Below are positions 54,762 to 63,526 of a stretch of 64,000 nt of DNA, in pieces. This DNA comes from Streptomyces thermodiastaticus (GTDB lineage Bacteria; Actinomycetota; Actinomycetes; Streptomycetales; Streptomycetaceae): assembly GCF_014656135.1 (NCBI RefSeq), contig NZ_BNBV01000014.1:79607-143606 (forward strand). Reading direction: 5' to 3'. The translations under genes and the position numbers were made by a program. Position 1 is the first letter of the stretch. Every line of letters starts with the position of its first letter. Below the pieces are notes generated by a model. That model was not told the DNA's origin and made no database searches. It worked only from the letters and a program-made list of their open reading frames with translations.

Positions 54762-55709
54762 TCAGGCGCCGGCGGAGGGTGCCGAGGGCAGACGGCGGGT
54801 GCCCCGGCCGTGGATCGCGCCCCAGGTGCCGTTGATGGCCTCGGTGGCGTGGTCGTAGGAACGCTGCGCCACTCCGACGAACAGGCAGTCCACCACGGCG
54901 AGTTGGGCGATGCGGCTGGCGGTGGCGCCGGAGCGGTAGGGGGTTTCGTGCGCGGAGGTGGTCAGCAGCAGGTCGGCGCACTCGGCGATCGGGGAACGCG
55001 CGAAGTTGGTCAGGGCGATCGTCGTCGCCCCGCGGCCGGCGGCGACCTGGAGGGGTTCGACGGTGTCGGCGGTGGCGCCCGAGTGGGAGATGCCTATCGC
55101 CACGTCCGCGGAGCCGAGCAGCGCGGCGGCGGTGAGCGCGGCGTGCACATCGGTCCAGATGAACGCCATCAGACCGATGCGGTGCAGTTTCTGGTGCAGG
55201 TCCTGCCCGACGAAGCCGCTCGCACCCATGCCGAAGATGTCGATCCTGCGGGCCTCGGCCACCGCGTCCACGGCACGGCGCAGGGTGGTGACGTCGAGCC
55301 CGGCGCCGGTGTCCTCCAGTGACCGGGTCTCGTTGTAGACGATCTTCTCGACCACCTGCTCCAGCGAGTCGGTGGCGCTGATGTCGGTGCTGATCACAGG
55401 CCGGTCGCCGCGCAGGGCGTGCTCGCGGGCGGCGGCTCCCGCCAGGGCCAGCCTCAGCTGCGGGTAGTTGGTCAGTCCGACGGTGCGGCAGAACCGCATC
55501 ACGGTGGTCACCGACGTACGGGCGCGGGCGGCCAGGGCGCTGATGGACAGCCGCGCGGCCTGCGCGGGGTCGCCCAGCACGGCCTCGGCCACGCGCCGCT
55601 CGGCGGGCGCCAGGGAGGGCAGCGCGGTACGGATGTCCCCCAGGAGGTCGGCCGGTGCGGGGGCGTCGGCCGGCTCCGCAGGGTCGGGGGAGGTGCTCGT
55701 GCGGGCCAT
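54762..55709 (-). CDS. RpiR/MurR-type regulator with SIS domain
   Basis: The 315-residue protein starts at ATG 55709 behind GGAGGA. The N-terminal HTH (about 25-100: LAPAERRVAEAVLGDPAQAARLS, ISALAARARTSVTTVMRFCRTVGL) is the RpiR type. The SIS domain (about 140-280) has IDIFGMGASGFVGQDLHQKL and ADVAIGISHSGATADTVEPLQVA. The latter is the phosphosugar-binding loop S-H-S-G-x-T. MurR in E. coli senses MurNAc-6-phosphate. Divergence from the SSS-AnmK operon and the palindrome between them support control of amino-sugar recycling. Confidence 0.9.
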   Translation of the reverse strand: MARTSTSPDPAEPADAPAPADLLGDIRTALPSLAPAERRVAEAVLGDPAQAARLSISALAARARTSVTTVMRFCRTVGLTNYPQLRLALAGAAAREHALRGDRPVISTDISATDSLEQVVEKIVYNETRSLEDTGAGLDVTTLRRAVDAVAEARRIDIFGMGASGFVGQDLHQKLHRIGLMAFIWTDVHAALTAAALLGSADVAIGISHSGATADTVEPLQVAAGRGATTIALTNFARSPIAECADLLLTTSAHETPYRSGATASRIAQLAVVDCLFVGVAQRSYDHATEAINGTWGAIHGRGTRRLPSAPSAGA

Positions 55710-55790
55710 GGCGGGTCCTCCGTGCGGGGCGGGGTGGCGTGCGGTCCGGGTGGTGCGACGGGCGGGTCGTGCGTCGCGCCCACGACGGCG

Positions 55791-55836
55791 TGTCAAAAAA
55801 TAACGCACAACAATGGCTGCCCGTTACTTATTGACA
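55791..55836. promoter_or_regulatory. 46-bp palindromic operator between rpiR and the symporter operon
   Basis: TGTCAA-N4-TAACG (55791-55805) is mirrored exactly by CGTTA-N4-TTGACA (55822-55836). Both pairs share the centre 55813.5. The right TTGACA doubles as a -35. Confidence 0.7.
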
Positions 55837-55860
55837 TCGCCCGTGGGCTGTTTCGATACT
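55831..55860 (+). promoter_or_regulatory. Promoter of the symporter-anmK operon
   Basis: TTGACA (55831-55836) and GATACT (55855-55860) are 18 bp apart. The -35 is the outer arm of the palindrome, so bound regulator should block the polymerase. Confidence 0.6.
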
Positions 55861-55991
55861 CGACCCGCACCTGAACCACCGTTCACGTCGAACACCGCTT
55901 CCGCCCTGCGGCGTCGCGGTCCTCTCCCGTGGCGCCCGTCACCTGCCCGGCGTCCTCGTCGTCGCAGCCGTCCGTCTAGGAGCAAGCCCCC

Positions 55992-57551
55992 GTGCGCCAT
56001 CTCGACCTCGTAGTGATCCTCCTCTATCTGATCGGGACGGCCTGGCTCGGCCTGCGCCTGTCCGGACGGCAGAGATCGGCCAAGGAGTACTTCGTCGGCG
56101 AAGGGCAGATGCCCTGGTGGACGGTGTGCTTCTCGGTCGTGGCCACCGAGACCAGCGTGCTCACCGTGATCAGCGTGCCCGGCGGCGCCTACGGTTCGCA
56201 GGCGTTCGGCAACGTCGAGCTGGCCCTGGGCTATGTGATCGGCCGTGTGGTGGTGGCCGCGCTGCTCATCCCGCTGTACAAGCGCGGCGGGTTCGTCAGC
56301 GCCTACGCATACCTGGGCGACCGGTTCGGGCTGCGGCTGCAGGGCCTGGCGTCCGTCACGTTCGTCGTCACCCGGCTGCTCGCCGAGGGTGTGCGGCTGT
56401 TCGCCTCCGCCATCCCGATCAAGCTGCTGCTGGACGAGCTGGGCGTGAACGCGGGCTACCGCACGATCATCGTGGTGATCACCGCCGTGACGGTGCTGTA
56501 CACCTACCTCGGCGGCATCAAGGCGGTCATCTGGACCGACGCCCTGCAGATGCTGCTCTACCTCGGCGGCGCGGTGCTGGCCATCGCGGTGCTCTCCGGG
56601 CATGTGGGTGCCCAGGGCTTCAGCGACGCCCTGCACAGCGGTCACTTCAAGGTGTTCGACACGGACTTCTCCCTCAGCCATGTGCTGACCAGCTCCTTCG
56701 CGATGCCCACCGCGATCCTCGGCGGCGCGGTCTTCGCGATGGCCAGCCACGGCTCCGACCAGCTCATCGTCCAGCGGATCCTGTCCACCCGCAGCCTGCG
56801 CGACAGCCAGAAGGCGATGATCGGCTCCGGCATCTTCATCACCGTGCAGTTCGCCGCCTTCTCGCTGGTGGGCGTGCTGCTGTGGGCGTACAACAACGGC
56901 CGGTCCTTCAGCGACCTGGGGCTGCACAGCAGCGACGACCTCTACCCGGACTTCATCCTGCACGGCCTGCCCGTCGGCATCTCCGGCCTGCTGGTGGCCG
57001 GCATCCTCGGTGCGGCGATGGGATCGCTGTCCTCGGCGCTGAACTCCATGTCCAACTCCACCGTCTCCGACCTGATGCGCAGCTTCTTCAAGCGCACTCC
57101 CGGCGAGGAGACCATGCTGAAGCTGGCCCGGGTGACGACGCTGGTGTGGGCGGTGCTGATGGCGGTCTTCGCCTGCGCCTTCAGCAGCAGCACCGGCAAT
57201 GTGTACCTCACCGGTCTGGCGATCGCCGGCTACACCTACGGCGCCCTGCTCGGCGCGTTCCTGCTGGGCCGTGTCGTCAGGCGGGCGAGCGAGACGGACG
57301 CGCTGGTGTCCTTCGTGGTGACCGTGGCGGTGATGACGTACATCGTCCGCGAGGTGAAGATCGACACGGTGGTCGCGGGCTCGACGGTGCAGGCCGGCAT
57401 CGCCGCGCAGTGGCTGGTGCCGATCGGGGTGATCCTCACCCTGGTGGTGGGCGGTGTGATGAGCCTGTTCCACCGGCCGCCGCAGCGGGACGGCAACGGT
57501 GCGCGGGACGCGGTCGAGGAGGCGGCGACGCCCAGTGCTCCGACCCTGTGA
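55992..57551 (+). CDS. Sodium:solute symporter (SSS family)
   Basis: The 519-residue protein starts at GTG 55992 behind AGGAGC. It has about 13 TM helices: LVVILLYLIGTAWLGLRLSG, then SAKEYFVGEGQMPWWTVCFSVVATETSVLTVISVPG (TM1-TM2 of the LeuT-fold core), then YTYLGGIKAVIWTDALQMLLYL and FAMASHGSDQLIVQRILSTRS. A sodium-site SSALNSMSNSTVSDL segment follows. SSS members import sugars, sialic acid, amino acids and vitamins. Being next to anmK and a SIS-domain regulator, it may import anhydro-MurNAc or its disaccharide, which is inference. Confidence 0.88.
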   Translation: MRHLDLVVILLYLIGTAWLGLRLSGRQRSAKEYFVGEGQMPWWTVCFSVVATETSVLTVISVPGGAYGSQAFGNVELALGYVIGRVVVAALLIPLYKRGGFVSAYAYLGDRFGLRLQGLASVTFVVTRLLAEGVRLFASAIPIKLLLDELGVNAGYRTIIVVITAVTVLYTYLGGIKAVIWTDALQMLLYLGGAVLAIAVLSGHVGAQGFSDALHSGHFKVFDTDFSLSHVLTSSFAMPTAILGGAVFAMASHGSDQLIVQRILSTRSLRDSQKAMIGSGIFITVQFAAFSLVGVLLWAYNNGRSFSDLGLHSSDDLYPDFILHGLPVGISGLLVAGILGAAMGSLSSALNSMSNSTVSDLMRSFFKRTPGEETMLKLARVTTLVWAVLMAVFACAFSSSTGNVYLTGLAIAGYTYGALLGAFLLGRVVRRASETDALVSFVVTVAVMTYIVREVKIDTVVAGSTVQAGIAAQWLVPIGVILTLVVGGVMSLFHRPPQRDGNGARDAVEEAATPSAPTL

Positions 57552-57629
57552 GCCCGCGGGGGCCGGGGTCGCGCCCCGGCCCCCGGCCCGCCGTCCCGCC
57601 TCCACTCCGGCCGCCCTCGGGGAGCACGC

Positions 57630-58796
57630 ATGCGTGTGATCGGTCTGATGTCCGGCACGTCCTACGACGCCATCGACGCCGCGGCCGCCGACCTGGTCCT
57701 GGACGGCGGGGAGCTGGTGATGACCCCGCTCGGTGCCCGCAGCCTGCCGTGGTCCGAGGAGCTGCGCGGGGCCATCGAGGCGGTCCTGCCGCCCGCCGCC
57801 ACGACCACCGAGGCGCTGTGCCGCCTGGACACCCGCATCGGCCAGGCCTTCGCCGGCGCCGCGGTACGGGCCGTGGACGAGCTGTGCGGCGGCACCGCCG
57901 ATCTGGTGGTCTCGCACGGGCAGACCGTGCACCACTGGGTGGAGGACGGGCAGGTCCACGGCACCCTGCAGATCGGGCAACCGGCCTGGATCGCCGAGGC
58001 GACCGGCCTGCCCGTGGTGCACGACCTGCGCAGCCGCGACGTGGCCGCGGGCGGCCAGGGCGCCCCGCTGGTCAGCATCGTGGACACGCTGCTGCTGCGG
58101 GGGCGGCCGGGGGTGAGCGCCGCGCTGAACCTCGGCGGCATCGCCAACGTCACCGTCGTGCCGCCCGGCGGCGATCCCGTCGCTTTCGACACCGGCCCCG
58201 CCAACGCGCTCGTCGACGCCGCGGTGCGCCACTTCAGCGGCGGCGCCCGCCACTTCGACGAGGACGGGCGCGCAGCGGCCCGCGGACGCGTCCATCAGGG
58301 CCTGCTGGACCGGCTCCTGGCCGAGCCGTACTACGCGCGGCCGGCGCCGAAGACCACCGGCAAGGAGCTGTTCCGCCTGGACCATGTGCTGGACGTGCTG
58401 GCCGCGGTGCCGGTGCCCGATCCCGACGACGTGCTGGCCACGCTGACCCGGCTGACCGCCGTCACCGTCGCCGGCGCCTGCCGGGCGTACGGCGTCACCG
58501 AGCTGGTCGCCTCCGGCGGCGGCACCCGCAACCCGGTGATGATGCGGATGATCGGCGAGGAACTGCCGGGCGTCCGTGTCGTGCCGAGCGACCGCCTGGG
58601 TCTGCCGTCCGCGGCGAAGGAGGCCCTCGCCTTCGCCGTGCTGGGGTTTCTGACGGTGCACGGGCTGCCCGCGACGGTGCCGTCGTGCACCGGGGCGCGC
58701 CACGCCGCGGTGCTGGGCAGCATCACGCCCGGCGCCGGCCCGCTGCGGCTGCCGGAGCCGGCCGCCGTCGCCCCGGCACGGCTGCGGATCGCCTGA
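57630..58796 (+). CDS. anmK: Anhydro-N-acetylmuramic acid kinase AnmK
   Basis: The 388-residue cytoplasmic enzyme starts at ATG 57630 behind GGGGAGC. It begins RVIGLMSGTSYDAIDAAAADL, the AnmK ATP-binding and catalytic-Asp motif (family usually SGTSxDGxD). VVSHGQTVHHW, LQIGQPAWIAEATGLPVVHDLRSRDVAAGGQGAPLVS and LNLGGIANVTVV are diagnostic, followed by VASGGGTRNPVMMRMI. It converts 1,6-anhydro-MurNAc and ATP to MurNAc-6-phosphate in peptidoglycan recycling. MurQ, the next enzyme, is not in the window. It lies 78 bp after the symporter gene. Confidence 0.95.
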   Translation: MRVIGLMSGTSYDAIDAAAADLVLDGGELVMTPLGARSLPWSEELRGAIEAVLPPAATTTEALCRLDTRIGQAFAGAAVRAVDELCGGTADLVVSHGQTVHHWVEDGQVHGTLQIGQPAWIAEATGLPVVHDLRSRDVAAGGQGAPLVSIVDTLLLRGRPGVSAALNLGGIANVTVVPPGGDPVAFDTGPANALVDAAVRHFSGGARHFDEDGRAAARGRVHQGLLDRLLAEPYYARPAPKTTGKELFRLDHVLDVLAAVPVPDPDDVLATLTRLTAVTVAGACRAYGVTELVASGGGTRNPVMMRMIGEELPGVRVVPSDRLGLPSAAKEALAFAVLGFLTVHGLPATVPSCTGARHAAVLGSITPGAGPLRLPEPAAVAPARLRIA

Positions 58797-58909
58797 GTGC
58801 GGGGCTGACCGTTCACCGGCCCGGCACACCGCACGTCCCGCCTGCCCGGTCCGGGCCCCGCTCCACCTGTCCTGCCCGGACCGCACCGCACTGTTGTGAG
58901 GAGGACCGT

Positions 58910-59797
58910 GTGACACGCAGGACAAGCACGTCTCTGTCCCGGGCCGTGGCTGCCGCCGTGCTGGCCGCGGCGGTCGCGCTCGGCGCCGTGAGGCCCGCCG
59001 TCGCCCAGGACGGCTCGCCGGCCGGCGGCCCGGCGGGGGCCCACCCGGTACCGCTGCGGGTGGCCACCTACAACATCCATGCCGGAGCCGGCGAGGACGG
59101 CGTGTTCGACCTGGACCGCACCGCGCGGGCCATCCGGAGCCTGGACGCCGATGTGGTCGGTCTGCAGGAGGTCGACGTGCACTGGGCGGAGCGCAGCGGC
59201 TTCGCCGACGAGGCCCGCGAGCTGGCCGCGCGCCTGCACATGCGGTACTTCTTCGCGCCGATCTACGATCTGCCGCCGGATGCGGGGCACACCGAGCGGC
59301 GGCAGTTCGGTGTGGCGGTGCTGAGCCGTCTGCCGGTGCTCGGCGCCGAGAACCATGAGATCACCCGGCTGTCCACGCAGGTTCCCGACCCGGTGCCCGA
59401 GCCGGCGCCGGGTTTCGCCGAGGTGACGGTCAGGGCCCGGGGGACGGTGGTGCACGTCTACTCGACCCATCTGGACTACCGCTCCGACCCGTCCGTGCGG
59501 CGGGCGCAGGTCGACGACATGCTGGACGTCCTGGCCGCCGACCGGGGCCCGAAGGTGCTGCTCGGGGACTTCAACGCCGAGCCGGGCGCCCCGGAGCTGG
59601 CGAAACTGTGGGGGCCGCTCGCCGACGCGGCCCCGGAAGCCGGCGCGACGTATCCGGCGCTCGACCCGGTCACACGTATCGACGTCGTCGCCGTCTCCCC
59701 CGATGCCGGCGTCGCCTCGGCCCGCGTGGCCGACGTCGCCGCCTCGGACCACCGTCCGGTGGTGGCCGACCTGCGGCTGCGCCATCGGGCCGGGTGA
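58910..59797 (+). CDS. Secreted endonuclease/exonuclease/phosphatase-family protein
   Basis: The 295-residue protein starts at GTG 58910 behind GAGGAGG. A signal peptide (about 1-34) ends near PAVAQ. The catalytic fold reads LRVATYNIHAGAGEDG, VVGLQEVDVHW (metal Glu), STHLDYRS, KVLLGDFNAEPG (catalytic D-x-N) and SDHRPVVADL (general-base His). This matches metal-dependent phosphodiesterases of the DNase I/sphingomyelinase group. Location in the anmK operon may mean it trims phosphate-linked cell-wall material outside the cell, which is inference. Confidence 0.9.
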   Translation: MTRRTSTSLSRAVAAAVLAAAVALGAVRPAVAQDGSPAGGPAGAHPVPLRVATYNIHAGAGEDGVFDLDRTARAIRSLDADVVGLQEVDVHWAERSGFADEARELAARLHMRYFFAPIYDLPPDAGHTERRQFGVAVLSRLPVLGAENHEITRLSTQVPDPVPEPAPGFAEVTVRARGTVVHVYSTHLDYRSDPSVRRAQVDDMLDVLAADRGPKVLLGDFNAEPGAPELAKLWGPLADAAPEAGATYPALDPVTRIDVVAVSPDAGVASARVADVAASDHRPVVADLRLRHRAG

Positions 59798-59839
59798 CAC
59801 CGCCCGCCCGGCCGCGGCAGGACCGGCCGGACCGCCCGC

Positions 59840-59859
59840 GGCGGCGCTGCGGCGCCGCC
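59840..59859. terminator. Hairpin between convergent genes
   Basis: GGCGGCGC (59840-59847) pairs with GCGCCGCC (59852-59859) around TGCG. Confidence 0.55.
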
Positions 59860-59874
59860 CGGGACCAGGCGGTC

Positions 59875-60651
59875 TCAGGCCCGGGTGGTCGAGTCCAGGT
59901 GCGCGAAGACCACCACGTTGTCCCGGTAGTCCTGGCGGGCCTTGTCGAAGGTGCCGCCGCAGGTGATCAGGCGCAGCTCGGGCGACGGTGTGTCGCCGTA
60001 GACGAGGTCGTCGGGGAAGTCGGACTTGCTGAACACTTCCACGGCGTCGACCTCGAACCGGGCCACGGCACCGTCGGCGCGGACGATGTCCACCTCGTCG
60101 CCCGGTTTGAGCGTGGGCAGTTCGACGAACACCGCGGGGCCGGTCTTGGTGTCGATGTGGCCCACGACGACGGAGGCGCCGCGCTCGCCGGGCGCGGGCC
60201 CGCCCTGATACCAGCCGACCAGGTTCTTGTCGTTCTCCGGCGGCGGGTTCAGCCGGCCGTTCTTGTCGAGGGAGAGCTTGGTGAACGGCGCGTCCACGCC
60301 GATCTTCGGTATCGAGATACGTGTCGGTTCCGACCGGGGCAGCGCCCCGTCGCCGGGTGAGGCGCCGGTGGCCGGCGCGGGCTGGACGGGGCCGGCGGTG
60401 GCGGCCGGAGCCGCGGACGGTGCGGTCGGTGCGGTGCCCGGCTCGGTGGGCGCCGGCGCCTGCCGGGAGGCGAGGGACGCCGGCCGGCCCGACGGGCGCA
60501 CCTCGGTCACCGGGCTGCTGTCCAGTGAGTTGTGGATGAGCACGATCCCCAGTCCGACCGCTGCCGCGGGGAACAGCAGGCGCAGCCTGCCGCGACGCCG
60601 GCCGGACACGGTCCTGCACTGTTCCGTCTGGGGCGGACGGTGGGAGGCCAT
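59875..60651 (-). CDS. Class F sortase
   Basis: The 258-residue protein starts at ATG 60651. A cytoplasmic basic N-terminus and one TM helix (about 24-41, LLFPAAAVGLGIVLIHNSL) are followed by a Pro/Ala/Thr-rich stalk to about residue 105. The sortase domain reads RISIPKIGVDAPFTKLSLDKNGRLNPPP, then VVVGHIDTKTGPAVF (catalytic His about 165) and LRLITCGGTFDKARQDYRDN (catalytic Cys about 230 and a following Arg). It cleaves sorting signals and joins proteins to cell-surface acceptors. The next gene encodes its likely substrate. Confidence 0.92.
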   Translation of the reverse strand: MASHRPPQTEQCRTVSGRRRGRLRLLFPAAAVGLGIVLIHNSLDSSPVTEVRPSGRPASLASRQAPAPTEPGTAPTAPSAAPAATAGPVQPAPATGASPGDGALPRSEPTRISIPKIGVDAPFTKLSLDKNGRLNPPPENDKNLVGWYQGGPAPGERGASVVVGHIDTKTGPAVFVELPTLKPGDEVDIVRADGAVARFEVDAVEVFSKSDFPDDLVYGDTPSPELRLITCGGTFDKARQDYRDNVVVFAHLDSTTRA

Positions 60652-60810
60652 GGACGGTGCCTTTCGTGAGAGGTGGTGCGTGCCCCCGCTCGGCAGGGGC
60701 CGGAGCGCCGCTGCCGCGGCCGGCCGTTGCCCGGCACGGGCCCGCTCGGCAGACCGTCCCGGCGTGGGGCGCGGGCCGCGGCAGCGAGGCGACGGCTACG
60801 GGAGACCGGC

Positions 60811-61455
60811 TCAGGCGGCAGGGGCACCCGACGCCCGGCGGCGCCGCAGCATGTAGGCCCCGGTGCCGAGACCGCCGGCCACCAGCGCGGCGCCCAGCGC
60901 CATGGTGTCGCGGGACTGGGCCAGTCCGCCGCCGCCGGCGTGGACGCCGCCGTGCGGCTTGCCGCCACGGTCGTCGTCATCCTTCGACCAGCCGTCGTCG
61001 TCATGGCTGCCGCGGCCGCCCCGGTCGCTGTCGCCGTAACCGCCGCGACCATCCCGGCCGCCGTCCTCGTCGCTGTCGCTCGCGGCCTTCAGCGCGAGGA
61101 ATCCGCCGCCGGCGTGGACACCGCCGTGCGGCTTGCCGCCGTGACGGCCGCCGTGGTCGCCGTGGTCGCCGTGACGGCCGCCGTCGTCGTCACGGCCGCC
61201 GTCGTCGTCACGGTCGCCGTAGTCACCGCCGCCGTGGCGGCCACCGTCGTCGTCACCGTGGTCGTAGCCGCCGCGACCGCCGCCGTCGCCGTGGCTGCCG
61301 TAGTCGTCCGAGTGGTCGCCGTGGGAGGCGGCGGCCTGCGAGGCCGCCTGGGACGTCCAGGGCGAGGTCAGGTCCGCGGCACCGGCAGCGGGTGCGGCGA
61401 ACGCCACGGCGGCCGCCACCGCCGCGGACGTGAAGAGAGTACGGGTGATACGCAT
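60811..61455 (-). CDS. Secreted His/Asp/Gly-rich surface protein, likely partner of the sortase
   Basis: The 214-residue protein starts at ATG 61455 (MRITRTLFTSAAV) behind GGAAGGAAC. After the signal peptide (ending AAGAA), the body is low-complexity HGDHGDHGG, DDDGGRDDDGG and HGGGDYGDRD. Two copies of GGKPHGGVHAGGG are present (about 105-117 and 163-175). The C-terminus is LAQSRDTMALGAALVAGGLGTGAYMLRRRRASGA, a hydrophobic helix plus Arg cluster, as in sortase-sorted proteins, but with no LPxTG. The His/Asp runs could bind metal ions. It lies 159 bp upstream of the sortase gene in the same direction. Confidence 0.8.
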   Translation of the reverse strand: MRITRTLFTSAAVAAAVAFAAPAAGAADLTSPWTSQAASQAAASHGDHSDDYGSHGDGGGRGGYDHGDDDGGRHGGGDYGDRDDDGGRDDDGGRHGDHGDHGGRHGGKPHGGVHAGGGFLALKAASDSDEDGGRDGRGGYGDSDRGGRGSHDDDGWSKDDDDRGGKPHGGVHAGGGGLAQSRDTMALGAALVAGGLGTGAYMLRRRRASGAPAA

Positions 61456-62015
61456 GGGTGTTCCTTCCGTCGCGACTACGAGTGCCGGCACCGCGCCCCG
61501 GCATCCGGGGACACGGGACCGACGTGATCACCATCAGCGCGTTGCGGGGCCCGCACCATCGGAGCGTCGCAAACGGATGAACTGACGCCCTTTTCGTACC
61601 TCCGGGTGGGGGAAAACGAGGGCGTGGCGCGCGGCCGCACGCCGGGGAGCGATCCGGCGGTGTGCTAAAGGCGCCGGCCGTCGTCGGCAGGTGCCGGTGA
61701 CGGTGGGTCCGACGCCCGGGCGGCGGGGTGGTGTGCCGGACGGCGCGCCGCGGACCGGTCACCTGGCGGCCCACCAAGTCCCCTCGGTTGCACGGGGTCT
61801 GACGTCGGGAAGGTGCTGCGGACCAGGGCGGTCCGGCTGTGCGGATCCAGCGGGCGGCGGTTCCGGCCGGCCGCGACCCGACGCCTTGTCAGTCCTGACA
61901 GGGTGTCGGCGGGCGGTCACCTGAACGGCAGTGACGGGTGTGCGCGGCCCGCCGGGCGGGAGTGTGCTGGAGGAGACACCTCCTCCCCCGTACGCCGCGG
62001 CCGTCTGAGAGTCCC
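61456..62015. other. Intergenic, 560 bp, nothing firm
   Basis: It separates the leftward surface-protein gene from the rightward PH-like gene. I see no conserved gene. GAACTGACGCCC near 61578 and GTCAGTCCTGACAGG near 61887-61901 (an imperfect inverted pair TCAG/CTGA) are the only notable words. Confidence 0.45.
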
Positions 62016-62459
62016 ATGGCACGTATGCGCATCACCGCGGACCGGCTCGTCGTCCGTCCGAGCTGGTGGGAGAGGGCGGCCACGCGGCGGTGGCAGGTGG
62101 TTGTGCCGCTCTCGGCGGTGCGTCGGGTGGTGGTCGAACCGGACTGGTGGCGTGTGCTGCGCGGGAGCCGTGCGCGCGGGCTGCAGATACCCGGTGCGGT
62201 GTGCACCGGTGAGCTTCGGCATCAGGCCGGGCGGGACTTCGTGTCGGTGCGGCCCGGGCGGCCCGTGGTGTGCGCGGAGCTGTGGCCGGGCGCGCCGTTC
62301 CTGCTCCTCGCCGTGTCCGTCCGCGACCTGCGGGAGGCCGAGGAGGCCGCCGCCGCGCTGCGCCGGGCCGCCCCGAGGCTCGACACCTCCACACCGTGCC
62401 GGCAGCCGCTGCCCGTGCCGGAGGAGCCGGAGGCACCACCGGCACCGGACGCGCCGTGA
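62016..62459 (+). CDS. Small PH-like domain protein of unknown function
   Basis: The 147-residue protein starts at ATG 62016, behind GAGAG. The sequence MRITADRLVVRPSWWERAATRRWQVVVPLSAVRRVVVEPDWWRVLRG reads as successive beta strands of a bacterial PH-like domain. GRDFVSVRPGRPVVCAELWPGAPFLLLAVSVRDLREAEEAAAALRRA gives more strands and the final helix. A Pro/Glu-rich tail ends the protein. There is no signal or membrane segment. Role unknown. Confidence 0.65.
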   Translation: MARMRITADRLVVRPSWWERAATRRWQVVVPLSAVRRVVVEPDWWRVLRGSRARGLQIPGAVCTGELRHQAGRDFVSVRPGRPVVCAELWPGAPFLLLAVSVRDLREAEEAAAALRRAAPRLDTSTPCRQPLPVPEEPEAPPAPDAP

Positions 62460-62936
62460 CGGACCGGCGCACCGGCGTGCGCGAGGCGGCGGCCGGTGTG
62501 CCGTGCACCGCGGTGCGGGACGGGGCCGGCCGGGCACGGTCCGCGGCCGGCGGTCCCGGGCGGGCACACGTGGGCGGGTGTCACCGGGCGCACCCGACGT
62601 CCAGCACCTCGGTCACCTCGCCGTGCGCGCTGTGGCCGGCCGGCACCACTCGCCGCGAACGCGGCGGACAGTTCCGTGGGCACGTCCGGGTCCTTCACTT
62701 CGCCACGGCGTCGAGGAGCCTGATGATCTCCTCGTGCACGGCGTCCAGGACGTCGAACAACACCTGGACAGTCGGCGCAGTCCGATCCTCACGGCGCCGC
62801 CGGGGATCGGTCGGAGCGCCCCGGCGAGGCCGTCGTCGTCCCGCCGGGGCAGGATTGTCCGGCAGGATCACGGCCGCCGGTGCGCCGGGCGGACCTCAGG
62901 CGCCCTGTCGGCCTGCGGGCCGGCGGCGGCCGTACG
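62460..62936. other. Intergenic with a possible short coding relic on the minus strand
   Basis: On the minus strand, 62763-62695 encodes MLFDVLDAVHEEIIRLLDAV-Ala-Lys-stop from a GTG, a helical, protein-like peptide. The frame continues open upstream but becomes Arg-rich. It may be the 3' relic of a gene. Nothing else is recognised. Confidence 0.3.
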
Positions 62937-63524
62937 CTACGGCGGCATCCGGCGGTCACCACCGCCGCCCACCAGCCCGGTGGGCTCCTCCACCGGGGCC
63001 GGTGAACGGCCGTCGTCCGCGGTCTGCGGGCGGCCGTCGTCCGAAGCCCCAGGCGGGCTGTCCTGCGCCGGCGGCGGTCCGGTGACCTCGACGTGGGCCG
63101 GGCGCAGCAGCTGGTCGCCGAGCCGGTAGCCGCGGCGCAGGATCCGCGTGCACACGAGCCGGCCGGCGTCCGGGCTGATGTGCTGGGTGACCGCGTCGTG
63201 GCGGGCCGGGTCGAAGGGCTCGTCCTGCTCGCCCACCGGTTGCAGCCCCAGGGCGCCGAGCTGGGTGTGCAGGGTGTCCCTGATGTCCTTCAGACCCGGC
63301 GTCATGGGCTCGTGTGCGCAGGTGCGGTCGACGGCGTCGAGGACGGGCAGCAGCGTGCGCAGGACGTTGGCCACCGCGATCTCGCGCACGGCCTGACGGT
63401 CGCGGCGCACGCGTTTGCGGTAGTTGTCGTACTCGGCCTTCACCCGCTGCAGGTCGGCCGTGCGCTCCTTGAGCAGCCGCTCCAGCCGGGCGGGGTCCGT
63501 CGTCCGCTGCCGGTCGTCGCCCAT
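62937..63524 (-). CDS. grpE: GrpE nucleotide exchange factor
   Basis: The 195-residue protein has the long N-terminal helix (RLERLLKERTADLQRVKAEYDNYRKRVRRDRQAV) with the GrpE AEYDNYRKR signature. LLPVLDAVDRTCAHEP follows, then DPARHDAVTQHISP and TRILRRGYRLGDQLLRPAHVEV, the standard GrpE beta-wing end. A Pro/Asp/Gly-rich tail of about 45 residues is extra. It starts two bases after the stop of dnaK, so the two are co-translated. It exchanges ADP for ATP on DnaK. Confidence 0.93.
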   Translation of the reverse strand: MGDDRQRTTDPARLERLLKERTADLQRVKAEYDNYRKRVRRDRQAVREIAVANVLRTLLPVLDAVDRTCAHEPMTPGLKDIRDTLHTQLGALGLQPVGEQDEPFDPARHDAVTQHISPDAGRLVCTRILRRGYRLGDQLLRPAHVEVTGPPPAQDSPPGASDDGRPQTADDGRSPAPVEEPTGLVGGGGDRRMPP

Positions 63525-63526
63525 GG

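Noticed and set aside
62222..62698. A 158-codon minus-strand gene upstream of grpE
   Set aside because: Its product is Arg/Gly/Ala-rich without secondary-structure pattern and overlaps the PH-like gene in an improbable way.
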